Source: Halanaerobiales bacterium (lineage in GTDB: Bacteria; Bacillota_F; Halanaerobiia; Halanaerobiales; DTU029). Taken from it: 7,530 nt of DNA. Positions within the stretch are counted from its first letter, which is position 1. Each line of letters starts with the position of its first letter. Both the position numbers and the translations under genes were made by a program. The notes beneath the pieces are model-generated. The model searched no databases. It saw nothing but the letters and a program-made list of their open reading frames with translations, and was not told the origin of the DNA. Location: contig JADQBV010000060.1 in the NCBI GenBank assembly GCA_016278415.1, positions 1 to 7,530 on the forward strand. The letters run 5' to 3'. Of this stretch, positions 5,689 through 7,530 are shown in pieces.

Positions 5689-5719
5689 AAAAGGACTGGT
5701 AAATATACCAGCCCCTTTT
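5689..5719 (-). terminator. Intrinsic terminator of the RNase J gene
   Basis: On the minus strand AAAAGG (5719-5714) plus CTGGTA (5711-5706) pair with TACCAG (5701-5696) plus CCTTTT (5694-5689): 12 pairs, an internal loop of 2 nt against 1 nt, and a 4-nt tip. The 3' side runs into TTTTAATATT, a short U-tract. It lies 39 nt after the RNase J stop and insulates the pyr promoter. Its outer AAAA (5719-5716) is also part of an adjacent palindrome, so the two hairpins cannot both form fully. Confidence 0.85.
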
Positions 5720-5740
5720 AAAGTAAATATTACTTTAAAA
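5716..5740. repeat. Perfect 11-bp AT-rich palindrome between RNase J stop and terminator
   Basis: TTTTAAAGTAA (5716-5726) and TTACTTTAAAA (5730-5740) are perfect inverted copies with a 3-nt centre. Four bases overlap the RNase J terminator stem, so this hairpin forms first in the transcript and must partly open for the terminator to extend. It could be a 3'-end stabilising stem or the remains of an older terminator. No function is shown by the sequence. Confidence 0.6.
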
Positions 5741-5757
5741 TTATCTTATCCTTAAAA

Positions 5758-7434
5758 TCATACTTGCATAATGATTGGAAGAATCATTGGATTACGTTTT
5801 ATTTTCTTGTAAATATAATCATTGAGAGTATCGCGTATTTTATTTTTAAGAACTGACCATTCAGTAATATTGTTCTCTTCACATTCTTTCAATTTCTCTT
5901 CTAGTCTAGATGTTGCTTCAGCTATAAGTTCTTCAGATTCTCTAATATATACAAATCCACGGGTAACTATATCAGGTCCAGAAAGAATGTTTCCATGATT
6001 ATCAATTGTTACAACAACAATTAAAATACCATCTTCTGAGAGCAATCTCCTATCTCTTAATACTATATTTCCAACATCTCCAACACCTAAACCATCTACA
6101 AAAACACTGCCAGACTGTATGTTTGCAGCCTTTCTAACTCGTTCCTCACTGAATGCTATCTTATCACCAATATCAGCAATATAGATATTCTCTTCAGAAA
6201 TTCCGTTCTCTCTTGCAAGAGCAGCGTGTCGATTTAAATGCCTATATTCACCATGTGTCGGTACAAAGTATTTAGGCTTAACTAGATTCATCATTAACTT
6301 AAGTTCTTCCTGGCTTGCATGTCCAGATACATGTACACCTGATACATCTTCATAAATCACATTGGCCCCTCTTTTAAAGAGTTGATTAATAGTCTGACCA
6401 ACCAAACGCTCATTACCAGGAATAGCAGAAGCAGAAATTATTACTGTATCACCTTTTCGAATATTGATATGATAATGATCTCCTCTTGCCATTCTAGTTA
6501 GAGCAGCCATAGGCTCTCCCTGGCTTCCTGTTGTTAGTAAGACAATCTGATTATCGGGATAATCAGATACATTCCTAATATTAAGAATCATATCATCGGG
6601 GACAGTTAAATAACCTAAGTTTCTAGCTATTTCAACATTATTAATCATACTCCTACCTGTAAAGGCCACCTTGCGGTTAAACTTAATAGCCGCATTGATA
6701 ACCTGTTGTACACGATGTATATTTGAAGCAAAGGTTGCAAGTACTATTCTTTCGCGAGCACCTCTAAAAATATCATCTATTGTATTACCAACAACCTTTT
6801 CAGATAGGGTAAAACCTGCTCGTTCAACATTTGTACTATCTGAAAACAATGCTAAAACACCTGGTTTAGAATCACCAAGTTCAGCTAACTTATGAAAATC
6901 AACAATCTCTCCATCAATAGGAGTTTGATCAAATTTAAAGTCACTAGCATAAACTATAGGTCCTAATGGTGTATGAATAGCTAAAGCACAAGTATCAGCA
7001 ATACTATGATTAACTCGTATAAAATCTACTTTTATATTTCCTACTTTAATCGACCGACCGGGATTTACAACCTTAAGACGAGAATCTTTTAATAATCGAT
7101 GTTCTTTCAATTTTCCTTCTAATAAACCCAGGGTTAATCTAGTTCCATATATAGGAACGTTTAAATCCCTTAAGAGATAAGGCAATCCACCTATATGATC
7201 TTCGTGACCATGAGTAAGAACAATACCTTTAACTCTATCTATATTTTCTCGAACATAACTATAATCATTAATTACTAAATCTATCCCTAATAGATCATCT
7301 TCCGGAAACTTAACACCACAATCGACAATTAATATTTCATCTTCTATTTCAACAACCATCATATTTTTTCCTATTTCTCCTACCCCACCTAATGGGGTAA
7401 CTGTTACTTCTTTTGTTCCATTCGTTTTTGACAT
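5758..7434 (-). CDS. rnj: Ribonuclease J (metallo-beta-lactamase/beta-CASP 5'-exonuclease and endonuclease)
   Basis: Degrades and matures RNA in the cytosol, acting 5' to 3' on monophosphorylated ends and also as an endonuclease. At 558 residues it is full length. The metallo-beta-lactamase core has PLGGVGEIGKN (14-24), the zinc motif HGHEDH (75-80), His143 in VNHS and Asp165 in SDFKFD. The beta-CASP domain follows with SDSTN (198-202), ATFASNIHR (233-241) and TTGSQGEP (301-308). SGHAS with His372 and PTHGEYRH with His394 return to the core, and a C-terminal domain ends in KRNPMILPIIM. All metal ligands are present, which argues for an active J1-like enzyme despite the rnjB-like neighbourhood. 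The start is fixed because an in-frame TAA lies directly upstream. The nearest good ribosome site, GGAGG (7455-7451), is 16 nt away, longer than usual. Confidence 0.97.
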   Translation of the reverse strand: MSKTNGTKEVTVTPLGGVGEIGKNMMVVEIEDEILIVDCGVKFPEDDLLGIDLVINDYSYVRENIDRVKGIVLTHGHEDHIGGLPYLLRDLNVPIYGTRLTLGLLEGKLKEHRLLKDSRLKVVNPGRSIKVGNIKVDFIRVNHSIADTCALAIHTPLGPIVYASDFKFDQTPIDGEIVDFHKLAELGDSKPGVLALFSDSTNVERAGFTLSEKVVGNTIDDIFRGARERIVLATFASNIHRVQQVINAAIKFNRKVAFTGRSMINNVEIARNLGYLTVPDDMILNIRNVSDYPDNQIVLLTTGSQGEPMAALTRMARGDHYHINIRKGDTVIISASAIPGNERLVGQTINQLFKRGANVIYEDVSGVHVSGHASQEELKLMMNLVKPKYFVPTHGEYRHLNRHAALARENGISEENIYIADIGDKIAFSEERVRKAANIQSGSVFVDGLGVGDVGNIVLRDRRLLSEDGILIVVVTIDNHGNILSGPDIVTRGFVYIRESEELIAEATSRLEEKLKECEENNITEWSVLKNKIRDTLNDYIYKKIKRNPMILPIIMQV

Positions 7435-7530
7435 TTAACTAAAAAAAACACCTCCATAATTTTTCCGTACAAAATTTAGTTTAATCCTTTAATACTTCCA
7501 ATAATTCTTCCAAGCTTATTTTTTAAAGAA
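7435..7530 (-). other. Edge segment upstream of RNase J; possible 3' end of another minus-strand gene
   Basis: These 96 bases contain the RNase J ribosome site (GGAGG, 7455-7451) and an 8-T run (7448-7441). One minus-strand frame stays open from the window edge for 17 codons, ending in a TAA (SLKNKLGRIIGSIKGLN). A second frame, after a TAA near the edge, reads KISLEELLEVLKD then stop, which looks more like a natural protein tail (for example a dapA-type C-terminus, the usual neighbour in B. subtilis) but would need a frame change to join anything upstream. I cannot decide between them, and see no promoter with good boxes here. Confidence 0.25.

Overview
The window is AT-rich bacterial DNA with every recognisable gene on the minus strand. 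Strong AGGAGG-type ribosome sites, a PyrK-dependent (class 1B) dihydroorotate dehydrogenase, PyrR-type leader attenuators and an RNase J gene upstream of a TepA-like gene all point to a low-GC Gram-positive bacterium (Bacillota), probably an anaerobe. A halophilic or clostridial lineage is plausible, but the sequence alone does not fix the genus.

Read in the direction of transcription (high to low coordinates): a 96-base edge segment of unclear coding status; RNase J (7434-5758) with its own terminator (5719-5689); a sigma-A-type promoter (5680-5652) that opens a leader of about 690 nt; then pyrB, pyrC, pyrK and pyrD (4952-984), joined by overlaps of 17, 14 and 8 nt; then a DUF456 membrane protein (923-444); then the first 122 codons of a TepA-like ClpP-fold protein that runs off the window (367-1).

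The part most worth reading is the 805-bp gap between RNase J and pyrB. It holds two complete PyrR-type attenuators in series. Each has a PyrR-binding hairpin, an antiterminator pairing that excludes that hairpin, and an intrinsic terminator. The first PyrR site fits the published consensus perfectly; the second is diverged but keeps the same architecture. Between the second terminator and pyrB lies a 244-bp element of nested inverted repeats (5050-5293) with four perfect or near-perfect paired arms separated by unpaired loops. It has no ORF, and I do not recognise it. It is either a non-autonomous mobile element dropped into the leader or a structured RNA.

Together the pyr genes cover steps 2 to 4 of UMP synthesis: carbamoyl phosphate plus aspartate to orotate. 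carAB, pyrE, pyrF and pyrR are not in the window. In Bacillus subtilis the RNase J2 gene, tepA and spoIIIE are neighbours (established knowledge). Here the pyr operon and a DUF456 gene sit between the RNase J and tepA homologues.
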